Shown here one piece after another: positions 16,299-25,249 of a stretch of DNA of 64,000 nt. The stretch is from the NCBI RefSeq assembly GCF_035917415.1, contig NZ_CP109073.1:1657001-1721000 (forward strand), read 5' to 3'. The position numbers were made by a program, and so were the translations under genes. Under the pieces are notes generated by a model. It was not told where the DNA came from and did no database searches. It was given only the letters and a program-made list of their open reading frames with translations. Origin of the DNA: Streptomyces sp. NBC_01803. Lineage in GTDB: Bacteria > Actinomycetota > Actinomycetes > Streptomycetales > Streptomycetaceae. Each line of letters opens with the position of its first letter. Positions within the stretch are counted from its first letter, which is position 1.

Positions 16299-17908
16299 TG
16301 GCCTTCGCCCGCACCTGCGCGGTGGCCCTGGTCGGGGTCGAGGGCGTGGTGGTCGAGGTCCAGGCCGATCTGGAGCCGGGGGTCGCGGCCTTCTCCCTGG
16401 TGGGACTGGCCGACAAGTCGCTGACCGAGAGCCGGGACCGGGTCAGGGCCGCCGTGATCAACTCCGGGGCCCAGTGGCCGCAGAAGAAGCTGACCGTCGG
16501 GCTGAGCCCGGCGGCGGTCCCCAAGTGCGGCAGCGGGTTCGACCTCGCGGTGGCGTGCAGCGTGCTGGCCGCCGCCGAGCGGATCGATCCGCAGGTGATC
16601 GCGGACGTGATGATGATCGGCGAGTTGGGGCTCGACGGGCGGGTCCGGCCGGTCCGGGGCGTGCTGCCCGCGGTGCTCACGGCGGCCGACGCGGGGTACC
16701 GGCAGGTGGTGGTGCCCGAGCAGGCCGCGGCCGAGGCCGCGCTGGTGCCCGAGATGGCCGTGCTCGGGGTGCGCAGCCTGCGGCAGTTGATCGCGGTGCT
16801 CGCCGACGAGCCCGTGCCCGAGGAGCCGCGGGACGAGGCGGGCGGCCCGGTCGCCGCGCCCGGCCCCGGTTGGGGGCTGCCGCAGCCGGCCGGCCTGTTC
16901 TTCCCGGTCGGCGGCGAGCACCCGCCCGATCTGGCGGAGGTCTCGGGTCAGCGGGTGGCCCGCCGGGCGCTGGAGGTGGCCGCCGCCGGACGGCACCACC
17001 TGCTTCTGAAGGGCGCTCCCGGCGCGGGAAAGACGATGCTGGCCGAGCGACTGCCCGGCCTGCTGCCGCCGCTGAGCAGACAGGAGTCCCTGGAGGTCAC
17101 GGCCGTGCACTCGGTGGGCGGCTCGCTGCCGCCGGGCCGCCCGCTGATCGACCGCCCGCCGTACTGCGCGCCGCACCACTCGGCGTCGATGGCGTCGCTC
17201 GTCGGCGGCGGCACCGGCCTGCCCCGGCCGGGAGCGGTGTCGCTGGCGCACCACGGGGTGCTGTTCCTGGACGAAGCGGCCGAGATGAGCGGTCAGGTGC
17301 TGGACGCGCTGCGGCAGCCGCTGGAGTCGGGCCACGTCGTGGTGGCCCGGGCGGCCGGGGTGATGCGGATGCCGGCCCGGGTGCTGCTGGTCCTCGCGAC
17401 GAACCCCTGTCCCTGCGGACGGCACGGCTCGCCCGCCGGGGACTGCGAGTGCCTGCCCAGCACCGTCCGGCGGTACCGGGCCAGGCTGTCGGGGCCGCTG
17501 CTGGACCGCATCGATCTGCGGGTGCCGGTGGAGCCGGTGAGCCGGGCCGAGCTGATCACCGGAGGCGGCGGCGGGGAGTCGACCGCCGTGGTGGCGGAGC
17601 GGGTGCGCGCCGCCCGCGAGCGCTCCCTCGCCCGGTACGCGCAGACCCCGTGGCGGACCAACGCGGAAGTGCCGGGGCACGAGCTGCGCACCCGGTGGTG
17701 CCCGGTGCCGGGCGCGCTGGCGCGGGCCGAGCAGGACATGGAGCGCGGGCTGCTCACCGCCCGGGGCCTGGACCGGGTGCTGCGGGTGGCCTGGTCGGTG
17801 GCCGATCTGGCCGGGCACGACCGGCCCACCGCCGCGGACGTGGACGCGGCGCTGGAGCTGCGCACCGGGCTGCGGCGTGGCGCGGGCGTCGCCGGGAGCC
17901 TGCCGTGA
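16298..17908 (+). CDS. YifB family Mg-chelatase-like AAA+ ATPase (ComM-like)
   Basis: A 536-residue ComM/YifB protein. The N-terminal about 190 residues form the ribosomal-S5-like/ChlI domain ([19 protein letters not shown] and [10 protein letters not shown]). The AAA+ core holds Walker [10 protein letters not shown] near residues 240-248 and Walker [11 protein letters not shown] Cys-rich insertion, NPCPCGRHG, and the C-terminal helical domain follow. In other bacteria ComM is a hexameric helicase that extends heteroduplex during integration of incoming DNA. That fits its overlap (GTGA) with dprA. Confidence 0.92.
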   Translation: MAFARTCAVALVGVEGVVVEVQADLEPGVAAFSLVGLADKSLTESRDRVRAAVINSGAQWPQKKLTVGLSPAAVPKCGSGFDLAVACSVLAAAERIDPQVIADVMMIGELGLDGRVRPVRGVLPAVLTAADAGYRQVVVPEQAAAEAALVPEMAVLGVRSLRQLIAVLADEPVPEEPRDEAGGPVAAPGPGWGLPQPAGLFFPVGGEHPPDLAEVSGQRVARRALEVAAAGRHHLLLKGAPGAGKTMLAERLPGLLPPLSRQESLEVTAVHSVGGSLPPGRPLIDRPPYCAPHHSASMASLVGGGTGLPRPGAVSLAHHGVLFLDEAAEMSGQVLDALRQPLESGHVVVARAAGVMRMPARVLLVLATNPCPCGRHGSPAGDCECLPSTVRRYRARLSGPLLDRIDLRVPVEPVSRAELITGGGGGESTAVVAERVRAARERSLARYAQTPWRTNAEVPGHELRTRWCPVPGALARAEQDMERGLLTARGLDRVLRVAWSVADLAGHDRPTAADVDAALELRTGLRRGAGVAGSLP

Positions 17909-19080
17909 GCCGGGACGACGGCGGTCAGGAGGCCCGGCTGGCGCGGGCGGCGCTGGCCAGGATCGTGGAGCCGGGGGACGCGCTGGTGGGGCGGTGGCTG
18001 GCGCGGCTCGGCCCGGTGGCGACCTGGCGGGCGCTGCGGGAGGACGGTCCACCGCCGGAGGGCGCCTCGGCCGACCGGTGGGCGGGGCTGCGGCTGCGGG
18101 CCCGGCGTGCCCCGGCACCCGAGCGGGACCTGGAGCGGATCGCCCGGCTGGGCGGGCGCTTCGTGTGTCCGGGCGACCGGGAGTGGCCCAGCCAGCTCGA
18201 CGACCTGGGGGCGGCCCGGCCGGTCGGCCTGTGGGTGCGCGGCGCCTGCTCGCTGCGGTTTGTGTCGCTGCGCTCGGTCGCCCTGGTGGGGGCGCGCGCC
18301 TGCACCGACTACGGGACGCATGTGGCGGCCGAGCTGGGCACCGCGCTCGCCGAGCGCGGCTGGACGGTGGTCTCCGGAGCGGCGTACGGGGTCGACGGCG
18401 CGGCCCACCGGGGGGCCCTCGCGGTCGGCGGGTCCACGGTCGCGGTGCTGGCCTGCGGGGTCGATGTCTCCTATCCGGCGACCCATACGGACCTGCTGCG
18501 CCGCATCGCCGAGAGTGGGCTGCTGGTCGCCGAGCTGCCACCGGGCGACCACCCGACGCGCGCCCGGTTCGTCCAGCGGAACCGGGTGATCGCCGCGCTG
18601 ACCCGGGGCACGGTCGTGGTCGAGGCCGCGCGGCGCAGCGGCTCGCTGATCACCGCCCGGCACGCCGGGCGGCTGGGGAGACACCTGATGGCCGTGCCCG
18701 GGCCGGTGACGTCCGGGCTGTCGGCCGGGACGCACCGGCTGATCCGGGAAGAGGCCACGCTGGTCGGGGACGCGGCGGACGTCATCGAGCTCGTCGGGGA
18801 CATGGGAGACCTGGCGCGGGAGCCGGACGAGCCGGCGGTGCCCCGCGATCTGCTGGCCCCGCCGACGGGCGAGGTGCTCGACGCGCTGCCCGCCGACGGC
18901 GCGATCGCCGTGGAGGAGGTAGCGCGCGGCGCGTGCACCAGCCCGGCGGCGGCGCTGGCCAGGCTGCGGGAGCTGAGCTCCCTCGGGTTCGTCGAACGGG
19001 TGGGCGACCGCTGGCAGTTGTCCCGGGTCGGCCCCCGACACGCGGACGGCCCGGATGCCCGGGCGCACGCCGGCGCGTAA
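17905..19080 (+). CDS. dprA: DNA-processing protein DprA (Smf)
   Basis: A 391-residue DprA. The Rossmann-like DNA-binding core shows [39 protein letters not shown] and [17 protein letters not shown]-terminal winged-helix domain (about 320-375) is also present. DprA loads RecA on single-stranded DNA during transformation. Start GTG 17905 overlaps the yifB stop as GTGA. In this genus it is kept although natural competence is not known to be general, so it may serve other recombination. A 152-base gap separates it from whiG. Confidence 0.93.
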   Translation: MSRDDGGQEARLARAALARIVEPGDALVGRWLARLGPVATWRALREDGPPPEGASADRWAGLRLRARRAPAPERDLERIARLGGRFVCPGDREWPSQLDDLGAARPVGLWVRGACSLRFVSLRSVALVGARACTDYGTHVAAELGTALAERGWTVVSGAAYGVDGAAHRGALAVGGSTVAVLACGVDVSYPATHTDLLRRIAESGLLVAELPPGDHPTRARFVQRNRVIAALTRGTVVVEAARRSGSLITARHAGRLGRHLMAVPGPVTSGLSAGTHRLIREEATLVGDAADVIELVGDMGDLAREPDEPAVPRDLLAPPTGEVLDALPADGAIAVEEVARGACTSPAAALARLRELSSLGFVERVGDRWQLSRVGPRHADGPDARAHAGA

Positions 19081-19232
19081 CACCACCGTGCGGGCAGCGG
19101 AACGTATCTGCGCATACCCAAGGGTGGCGCACATGCGCACCGCGATCCTGTTGTCACGCTACGCTCACAGGGTTCTGTCGCCAGAACTCCCAGCCCCGCA
19201 CGCACTCCCCGCAGAACGGCTCACAACGACGT

Positions 19233-20078
19233 ATGCCACAGCACTCCTCCGGGCCTCAGCACGCGGCTCCGGCAGCGCCGGCCGCGGCGGAGGGCGGCAC
19301 CACGGCCCCGGCCGCGCCCACCGCGCTCGACACGCTGTGGCGCTCGTACAAGGCCACCGGTGACGAGCGGCTGCGGGAGCAGCTCATCCTGCACTATTCC
19401 CCGTTGGTCAAATATGTGGCGGGCCGGGTCAGCGTCGGGCTGCCGCCCAATGTGGAGCAGGCCGACTTCGTCTCCTCCGGGGTGTTCGGCCTCATCGACG
19501 CGATCGAGAAGTTCGATCCCGAGCGGTCCATCAAGTTCGAGACCTATGCCATCACCCGCATCCGGGGCGCGATGATCGACGAGCTGCGCGCCCTGGACTG
19601 GATCCCCCGCTCGGTGCGGCAGAAGGCGCGAGCCATCGAGCGCGCCTACGCCACTCTGGAGGCGTCGCTTCGCCGCACGCCGTCGGAGCCCGAGGTCGCC
19701 GCCGAGCTGGGCGTCACCCTGGAGGAGCTGCACGGGGTCTTCAGCCAGCTGTCCCTGGCCAACGTGGTCGCGCTGGAGGAGCTGCTGCACGCCGGCGGAG
19801 AGGGCGGCGACCGGCTGAGCCTGATGGACACGCTGGAGGACACCGCGGCGGACGACCCGGTGGAGGTGGCCGAGGACCGCGAGCTGCGCCGGCTTCTGGC
19901 CCGCGCGGTGAACACGCTGCCCGAGCGGGAGAAGACGGTGGTGACGCTCTACTACTACGAGGGGCTCACGCTGGCCGAGATCGGCGAGGTGCTCGGGGTG
20001 ACCGAGAGCCGGGTCAGCCAGATCCACACCAAGTCGGTGCTCCAGCTCCGTGCGAAGCTCGCCGACGTCAACGGCTGA
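19233..20078 (+). CDS. whiG: RNA polymerase sigma factor WhiG
   Basis: A 281-residue FliA-type sigma-28 factor that in Streptomyces starts sporulation of aerial hyphae. After an Ala/Pro-rich N-terminus come region 2 ([33 protein letters not shown]), region 3 ([14 protein letters not shown]) and region 4 ([22 protein letters not shown], then [13 protein letters not shown]). ATG 19233 gives the usual WhiG length. It lies directly after dprA and ends tail to tail with the M23 gene, overlapping it by 11 bases. A separate promoter in 19081-19232 is likely but was not identified. Confidence 0.95.
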   Translation: MPQHSSGPQHAAPAAPAAAEGGTTAPAAPTALDTLWRSYKATGDERLREQLILHYSPLVKYVAGRVSVGLPPNVEQADFVSSGVFGLIDAIEKFDPERSIKFETYAITRIRGAMIDELRALDWIPRSVRQKARAIERAYATLEASLRRTPSEPEVAAELGVTLEELHGVFSQLSLANVVALEELLHAGGEGGDRLSLMDTLEDTAADDPVEVAEDRELRRLLARAVNTLPEREKTVVTLYYYEGLTLAEIGEVLGVTESRVSQIHTKSVLQLRAKLADVNG

Positions 20079-20652
20079 CCGGCACCGATCCGGTCCCCTC
20101 CGGCACCGGGACACCCTCGGTCGGCAGCAGCCGGGACGGCCCGGACCTCAGCAGGCCGGGTGCCAGCCGCGCGAGCGGATCGAGGTAGATCTCGCCACGC
20201 AGCAGCCCCCAGTGCAGACACGGCCCGGCGCAGTGGAACGGGCCGGCCGTCGCCACCGTGCCCACCACGTCGCCCGCCGCCACCTCGTCCCCCTGGGCCA
20301 CGGTGGCGCGCACCGGCTCCAGGGTGGTGCGCGGCGGCACTCCCTCACCCTGCTGACCCGCGAGCTCGATCGTGACCACCCCGCGCCCGGCCACCTCGCC
20401 GGCGAAGCTGACCCGCCCGGCGGCCGGCGCCACCACCGGCGCCCCCGCCTCGGTGGCCAGGTCCACGCCGCGGTGTCCGGCCGCCCAGGGGGCCGGGGGC
20501 GGATCCCAGAGGCGCGCGACCAGCGGCCGGGCGGCTCCGGCGGCGCCCGGAACCGGCCACGCCCCGAAGGCAGGCGCCGCGGAGCCGGGCTCGGACGGTC
20601 CGGCGGGCGCGGCGAGCAGCAGGATGGACAGCAAGGCGGTGAGAACGCTCAT
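20068..20652 (-). CDS. Secreted M23 (LytM-like) peptidase-domain protein
   Basis: A 194-residue exported protein: residues 1-16 are a short signal peptide ([16 protein letters not shown]) and the rest is one LytM domain. The first metal motif is present as [11 protein letters not shown]. The second, normally HxH, reads CLHWG, so the first histidine of that pair is a cysteine. It may bind metal differently or be a non-catalytic regulator of cell-wall hydrolysis. In other actinobacteria this gene is divergent from rpsB; here it lies next to DUF2469, on the right edge of the inverted block. Confidence 0.85.
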   Translation of the reverse strand: MSVLTALLSILLLAAPAGPSEPGSAAPAFGAWPVPGAAGAARPLVARLWDPPPAPWAAGHRGVDLATEAGAPVVAPAAGRVSFAGEVAGRGVVTIELAGQQGEGVPPRTTLEPVRATVAQGDEVAAGDVVGTVATAGPFHCAGPCLHWGLLRGEIYLDPLARLAPGLLRSGPSRLLPTEGVPVPEGTGSVPVSR

Positions 20653-20703
20653 CCCCGCAGCCTGCCGGGCGCGGCCGGGCCGTGGCGCGCCGGCGCGAAA
20701 TCT

Positions 20704-20728
20704 GTGGACAACCCGGGAGCGGTGGAAA
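20704..20728 (-). repeat. Right arm of long-range inverted repeat at inversion junction
   Basis: On the plus strand this reads GTGGACAACCCGGG, four bases, GTGGAAA: the reverse complement of 15831-15855 at 21 of 25 positions, with a perfect 14-base core at 20704-20717. On the minus strand it contains a perfect TTGTCCACA, the Streptomyces-type DnaA box. It lies in the 108-base gap between the M23 and DUF2469 genes. Confidence 0.75.
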
Positions 20729-20760
20729 CAGCGGCCCCCCGATCGGGTGAAACAGCTCGC

Positions 20761-21096
20761 TCAGGAGCTCCGCCCGCCGCCAAAGCCCGAATCCTCCGGC
20801 AGATCGAGCTCGCTGCGGTTGAGCTCCTCAATGTTGACGTCCTTGAAGGTCAGCACCCGCACCTGCTTGACGAAGCGGGCCGGCCGGTACATGTCCCACA
20901 CCCAGGCATCGGCCATGGAGACTTCGAAGAAGACCTCACCCTGCACCGAGTGCACCTGCATCTCGTAATCGTTGGTGAGATAGAAACGCCGCTCGGTCTC
21001 GATCACATAAGTGAACAACCCGACCACGTCCCGGTACTCCCGGTAGAGCTTCAGCTCCATCTCGGTCTCGTACTTTTCGAGGTCCTCGGCACTCAT
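20761..21096 (-). CDS. DUF2469 family protein
   Basis: A 111-residue small, acidic protein conserved in actinobacteria, beginning MSAEDLEKYETEMELKLYRE with ATG 21096. It contains GLFTYVIETERRFYLTN and AWVWDMYRPARFV. Function is unknown; an upstream ATG at 21129 in the same frame is less likely because it overlaps the end of sipZ. It closes the rplS-sip gene series. In the usual order the next gene on this strand would be yraN. Confidence 0.9.
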   Translation of the reverse strand: MSAEDLEKYETEMELKLYREYRDVVGLFTYVIETERRFYLTNDYEMQVHSVQGEVFFEVSMADAWVWDMYRPARFVKQVRVLTFKDVNIEELNRSELDLPEDSGFGGGRSS

Positions 21097-21109
21097 GGCG
21101 TGATCCCCT

Positions 21110-21877
21110 TCAGCCGCGCGTTCCCTCATTGTGCGCCACTCCGGACGTCCGCACGCCGCGGCGGCCCGGCCGGGAGGCCCGGTGCGCCATCCCGCCGTAC
21201 GCGGCCCCCACCAAAATCAGCACCGCCCCCGCGCTCGTGGCGTAGAACAGCGGGCGCAGCGGACCCTCCCCCGACACCCCGCCGGGCTGGTCCGCGAACC
21301 CCGTCGCCCGGGGCAGCAGGCCGAGCTCACCGAACGGCCACACGACGGCCTCCACCCGCCCGGAGACGGCGTCGCGCGGCACGCTTCCGGTGTTGGTGTC
21401 CGTCAGCAGGCTGCGGGAGTCCTGCGAGTCCGCCCGGTTGTCGCCCAGCATGAACAGCTCGCCCTCCGGCACCTCGACCGTGAACCCCACGGACGAGGCC
21501 CCGGAATCCCCCCCGACATACGGCTCGGCCACCGGGTCGCCGTTCACCGTGAGCCGACCCTGGTCGTCGCAGCAGGCGACTGTGTCGCCGCCGATCCCGA
21601 CGACTCGCTTGAGCATCAGCGAGGGACCCCACTCGTCGTCCTCGAAGACGACGACGTCTCCCCGGCGCACCTCGTCACCGTCGATCCGCTGCGCGAGCAC
21701 CCGGTCCCCCGCCGCCACGGAGGGCGCCATGGAGTCGGTCGGCACCGTGTAGGGCTGGTAAAGGACGGCGGCCAGCACGAATCCGCCCAGCAGCAGCACA
21801 CATCCCAGGCCCACGGCGAGACCGGACAGCGTCCGGCCCAGCCATCCCGCGCGGCGCGGCGGCGCTCCGCCCATCAC
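21110..21877 (-). CDS. sipZ: Signal peptidase I (SipZ type)
   Basis: A 255-residue type I signal peptidase with an N-terminal membrane anchor (about 18-40) and, unusually for the group, a second C-terminal membrane segment (about 205-225). The catalytic dyad is Ser49 in PTDSM and Lys90 in SLMLKRVVGIGGD. The box MLGDNRADSQDSR is box E. It cleaves signal peptides from secreted proteins on the outer face of the membrane. It is the last of four adjacent sip genes, matching the sipW-X-Y-Z order of Streptomyces. Confidence 0.93.
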   Translation of the reverse strand: MMGGAPPRRAGWLGRTLSGLAVGLGCVLLLGGFVLAAVLYQPYTVPTDSMAPSVAAGDRVLAQRIDGDEVRRGDVVVFEDDEWGPSLMLKRVVGIGGDTVACCDDQGRLTVNGDPVAEPYVGGDSGASSVGFTVEVPEGELFMLGDNRADSQDSRSLLTDTNTGSVPRDAVSGRVEAVVWPFGELGLLPRATGFADQPGGVSGEGPLRPLFYATSAGAVLILVGAAYGGMAHRASRPGRRGVRTSGVAHNEGTRG

Positions 21878-21932
21878 GTCCCCTCCCGAAGGGTGCTCAG
21901 GAGGACGACCCTACCCAGCGCCGGTCCGCGGG

Positions 21933-23024
21933 TCAGCCCCTGACCTGCTCCGCGCCCGCCACGGCCCGCGCGACGGCCCGGTCCAGCAGCCTGCGGCGGC
22001 GCCACAGCACCAGCGGCAGCGCCCCCGCCAGCCCCAGCGCGGCCGGTCCGGCGGCCGCCGCGGAGCCCAGCGTCCCGAACGTGTCGGGCACCGGCAGCGT
22101 GCCCCAGCGAGTCACGGGCCAGGCGATCACGATGGCCCGGCCCACCACGTCGTCCTCGGAGACGGTGCCCTGGCCGATCAGGTTCTGGTGGAAGCGCGAG
22201 TCCAGGGAGTCCTGCCGGTGGTCGCCCATCACCCACAGCCGTCCCTCGGGGACCTCGACGGGCCCGAACGCCTGGTCGCCGCAGGGGGTGTTCCCCGGGA
22301 ACAGGTAGTCGCTCTCGTCCAGGGCCTCGCCGTTGACCATGACCTGGCCGCTCACCTGGCACTCCACGGTGTCCCCGCCGACCGCGATCACCCGCTTGAT
22401 CAGGTCCTGCTCGTCGGCCGAGGGCATCAGCCCGATGAAGCTCAGCGCGCTCTGGACGGCCGAGCCGAACCCACCGCTCGACGGGGCCTCCGCCAGCCAG
22501 CCGCCCGGGTCGTGGAAGACGACGACCTCACCGCGCTCCGGCTCACCGCCGAACCAAGGGGTGAGCTTGTCGACCAGGACCCGGTCGCCCTTCTGCAGGG
22601 TGTCCTGCATCGAGTTCGACGGGATGGAGAACGCCTGGAGCAGGAAGGTCTTGATGAGTAGCGCCAGCACCACGGCGATGCCGATCAGGATCGGCAGCTC
22701 CTTCCAGAACGAGCGCTGCCGCGCGGCCCGGACGCGCCGCCGTTCCTCCTCGTCCTCGCGCTCCCGGCGCTCCCCGGAGTCCGCGGCGTCCCCGGTCTCC
22801 TCGTCCCGCTCGCCGCCCGTGTCCGCTCCCCGCGCCTCGCCCGGGTCCCCGACCGGGGCTTCGCGGTCGCGATCGCTACCGCTCGGGCCGCCGCTTCCGC
22901 CGGCGTCCTCGGAGCCGTGCCGCGCACCGGGGGATTCCTCGCCGGATGCCTCGCCACCCGGACGCACCGGACGCTCCTCCGGATCGCCCGAGCCGGCCCG
23001 CGCACCCACCGCTACATCCCCCAC
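21933..23024 (-). CDS. sipY: Signal peptidase I (SipY type)
   Basis: A 363-residue type I signal peptidase. The first 100 residues are a very charged Gly/Glu/Asp/Arg-rich cytoplasmic extension. A membrane segment (about 110-128) precedes catalytic Ser138 (PSNSM) and Lys210 (DLIKRVIAVGGD). MGDHRQDSLDSR is box E, and a C-terminal membrane segment lies near 320-340. GTG 23024 has AGGAG five bases upstream. Its first 149 bases overlap, in another frame, the end of the sipX reading frame. Confidence 0.92.
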   Translation of the reverse strand: MGDVAVGARAGSGDPEERPVRPGGEASGEESPGARHGSEDAGGSGGPSGSDRDREAPVGDPGEARGADTGGERDEETGDAADSGERREREDEEERRRVRAARQRSFWKELPILIGIAVVLALLIKTFLLQAFSIPSNSMQDTLQKGDRVLVDKLTPWFGGEPERGEVVVFHDPGGWLAEAPSSGGFGSAVQSALSFIGLMPSADEQDLIKRVIAVGGDTVECQVSGQVMVNGEALDESDYLFPGNTPCGDQAFGPVEVPEGRLWVMGDHRQDSLDSRFHQNLIGQGTVSEDDVVGRAIVIAWPVTRWGTLPVPDTFGTLGSAAAAGPAALGLAGALPLVLWRRRRLLDRAVARAVAGAEQVRG

Positions 23025-24042
23025 ATTCGCTCCTCACGCTCCGCTCCGGCCTGTTCCACGCCCGGGACAGGCCCACCACTCCCATAACGAGCGGAAGTTC
23101 CGCAGGCATCGGGAGGCGGGCGAATTCGCCCGGATCGGCGGCCGAGGCGGCGTCCACGGTGCCCGAGCCGGGGTCGGGCACCGAGGAGAAGGCTCCGGTC
23201 CCGTCCAGCCGGCCCCAGTGCCCGAACGGCCAGGCGATCACCACCGCCCGGCCCACGACCAGGTCCTCGGGTACCGTACCCTGCCCGGCCTCGTCCAAGT
23301 GGAACCGCGAGTCGGAGGAGTTGGACCGGTGGTCGCCCATGACGAAGAGCCGGCCCTCGGGCACCGTGACATCGAAGGGGATCGTCGAGGGCACGTCCCC
23401 CGGGTTGATGTAGTCCTCATCGTCCAGCGGCTCGCCGTTGACCGTGATCCGGCCCTCGTCGTCGCAGCACACCACTCGGTCGCCGCCGATCCCGATGACC
23501 CGTTTGATCAGATCCTGGTCATTCTTGGTCGGCAGCAGACCTATCCAGGTCAGCGCTTCCCGGATCTGCTCGATCACGATCGGACCGTCGTCGTCGGAGA
23601 CGGTCGGCTGCTCGGTCCGGAGCCAGCCGCCGGGGTCCTTGAAGACGACGACCTCGCCGCGCTCGGGCTCCCAGCCGAACCAGGGTGTCAATTTGTCGAC
23701 CAGCACCCGGTCGTCGATCCGGATCGTCTGCTCCATCGACCCGGAGGGGATGACGAACGCCTGCACGAGAAACGTCTTGAGCACCAGCGCGATCAACAGC
23801 GCCGTGCCGATGAGGATCGGGACCTCGCGGGTGGCCCGCAGCCGCCTACGGCGCTTGATCCGCTTGGCCGCGCGCCGTCGCGCCGCCCGGCCCTCGCCCG
23901 GACCGCGCAGCGTCGGCCGCGGCTCGGACGCCTGCGGCTCCTGCGGCTCCCGCGGCTCCTCGGTCTCGTCCGCCCGACCCTGCCGCTGATCCCCCGGCAC
24001 CCCGTGGCTGCTCGTGAACCTGGACCGTCCCCGCTCACCCAT
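22876..24042 (-). CDS. sipX: Signal peptidase I (SipX type) with out-of-family C-terminal extension
   Basis: A 388-residue type I signal peptidase: basic, Arg/Glu-rich N-terminus, a membrane anchor (about 75-95), catalytic Ser102 (PSGSM), Lys180 (DLIKRVIGIGGD) and MGDHRSNSSDSR. After about residue 335 the frame continues 49 codons into sipY and becomes Gly/Arg/Cys-rich, which looks like non-native sequence. A shift of one base just upstream would end it at a TGA that overlaps the sipY ribosome-binding site. So a recent frameshift or stop loss at the 3' end is likely. The catalytic core is intact. The start overlaps the sipW end by 8 bases. Confidence 0.88.
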   Translation of the reverse strand: MGERGRSRFTSSHGVPGDQRQGRADETEEPREPQEPQASEPRPTLRGPGEGRAARRRAAKRIKRRRRLRATREVPILIGTALLIALVLKTFLVQAFVIPSGSMEQTIRIDDRVLVDKLTPWFGWEPERGEVVVFKDPGGWLRTEQPTVSDDDGPIVIEQIREALTWIGLLPTKNDQDLIKRVIGIGGDRVVCCDDEGRITVNGEPLDDEDYINPGDVPSTIPFDVTVPEGRLFVMGDHRSNSSDSRFHLDEAGQGTVPEDLVVGRAVVIAWPFGHWGRLDGTGAFSSVPDPGSGTVDAASAADPGEFARLPMPAELPLVMGVVGLSRAWNRPERSVRSECGGCSGGCAGRLGRSGGASGASGWRGIRRGIPRCAARLRGRRRKRRPER

Positions 24043-24736
24043 GATCCGACCGCACCCAGCTCCAGCGATCCGCCGGCCAGCCGATCAGCTCGACCCGGCC
24101 GATCACCTTGTCCTCGGGAACGGTGCCGCCCCCCGGGGAGCCCAGATACTCCCGGGAATCCGCCGAGTCAGAACGGTGATCGCCCATCACCCACAACCGT
24201 CCCTCCGGGACTATGACATCAAACCTGACATTCGAAGGAGCGTCCCCCGGATAGAGATAGGGCTCCTCCAGCGGCTCGCCGTTGACCTCGATCCTGCCCT
24301 GGCCGTCGCAGCAGCGCACGCGGTCGCCGCCGACACCGATCACGCGCTTCACGTAGTCCGTGCCGGTCGGCTGGACGAGACCGACCGCCGCGCCCGCACT
24401 CCGCAGCAGCCCGCCGAACAGTCCCGGCTGCGAGCCCTCCGCGACGAACGAGCCCGAGCCGTCGAAGACGATGACGTCCCCGCGCCGCACCTCACCGTCG
24501 AAACGGTACGCCAGCTTGTTGACCAGCACGCGGTCGCCCACCTGGAGGGTGCCCTCCATCGACCCGCTGGGGATGAGGAACGGCTGCATCACGAACGAAC
24601 TGGTGCACGAGGTGAGGAGCGCCGTGCACACCAGTGCCGTGGTCCACAGACGCACCGAGCGCGACCTCCACCACCCGCCCCTGACGGGGCTGGGGGTGTG
24701 GTCGCGCTCCGGGAGTGGTGCGTCGGCATCGGTCAC
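24035..24736 (-). CDS. sipW: Signal peptidase I (SipW type)
   Basis: A 233-residue type I signal peptidase, the shortest of the four. It has one N-terminal membrane segment (about 28-46), catalytic Ser59 (PSGSM) and Lys130 (DYVKRVIGVGGD), and MGDHRSDSADSR. It ends shortly after the catalytic core, WSWVRSDHG, with no C-terminal anchor. GTG 24736 was chosen as giving a compact N-terminus 30 bases after the rplS stop. It is the first sip gene downstream of rplS and is probably transcribed with it. Confidence 0.93.
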   Translation of the reverse strand: MTDADAPLPERDHTPSPVRGGWWRSRSVRLWTTALVCTALLTSCTSSFVMQPFLIPSGSMEGTLQVGDRVLVNKLAYRFDGEVRRGDVIVFDGSGSFVAEGSQPGLFGGLLRSAGAAVGLVQPTGTDYVKRVIGVGGDRVRCCDGQGRIEVNGEPLEEPYLYPGDAPSNVRFDVIVPEGRLWVMGDHRSDSADSREYLGSPGGGTVPEDKVIGRVELIGWPADRWSWVRSDHG

Positions 24737-24765
24737 GCCGCGATGGTAACCGGCGGGCGCGCCGC

Positions 24766-25113
24766 TCAGTTGTCGCGCTTTTCCTTGATCTTCGCCGCCT
24801 TGCCCCGCAGGTTCCGCAGGTAGTAGAGCTTGGCGCGGCGGACGGCGCCGCGGGTCACGAGCTCGATCCGCTCCACCACCGGGGTGTGCACCGGGAAAGT
24901 GCGCTCCACGCCGACGCCGAAGCTCACCTTGCGCACCGTGAAGGTCTCGCGCACACCGGAGCCCTGGCGGCGGATGACCACGCCCTTGAACTGCTGCACG
25001 CGGGACCGGTTGCCCTCGATGACGCGAACGTGGACGTTGACCGTGTCCCCGGGACGGAAGGCCGGGATGTCGTCGCGCAGGGAGGCGGAGTCGACACTGT
25101 CCAGAAGGTTCAT
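24766..25113 (-). CDS. rplS: 50S ribosomal protein L19
   Basis: A 115-residue L19 of standard length that sits at the interface between the ribosomal subunits. ATG 25113 begins [35 protein letters not shown] and [16 protein letters not shown] are family blocks, and it ends [11 protein letters not shown]. It lies between trmD and the sip genes, as in other Streptomyces. A small hairpin precedes the ribosome-binding site. Confidence 0.96.
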   Translation of the reverse strand: MNLLDSVDSASLRDDIPAFRPGDTVNVHVRVIEGNRSRVQQFKGVVIRRQGSGVRETFTVRKVSFGVGVERTFPVHTPVVERIELVTRGAVRRAKLYYLRNLRGKAAKIKEKRDN

Positions 25114-25130
25114 GACCTGCTGCTCTCCTC

Positions 25131-25152
25131 GCTGATGCCACAGGTCATCAGC
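25131..25152 (-). promoter_or_regulatory. Hairpin in the rplS 5' leader
   Basis: GCTGATG (25131-25137) pairs perfectly with CATCAGC (25146-25152) over an 8-base loop, 18 bases before the rplS start in the 136-base trmD-rplS gap. It could be a processing or regulatory site; no matching named leader family was recognised. Confidence 0.4.
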
Positions 25153-25249
25153 GGAATGATCGTGGTGATGAGAATGGATGCGGCCCGGTCGCCCCGGCGG
25201 GCGTCGGTCCCCCTGTGGCGGGGTCGCGCGCCTGGCGAGAGCCAGCGGC

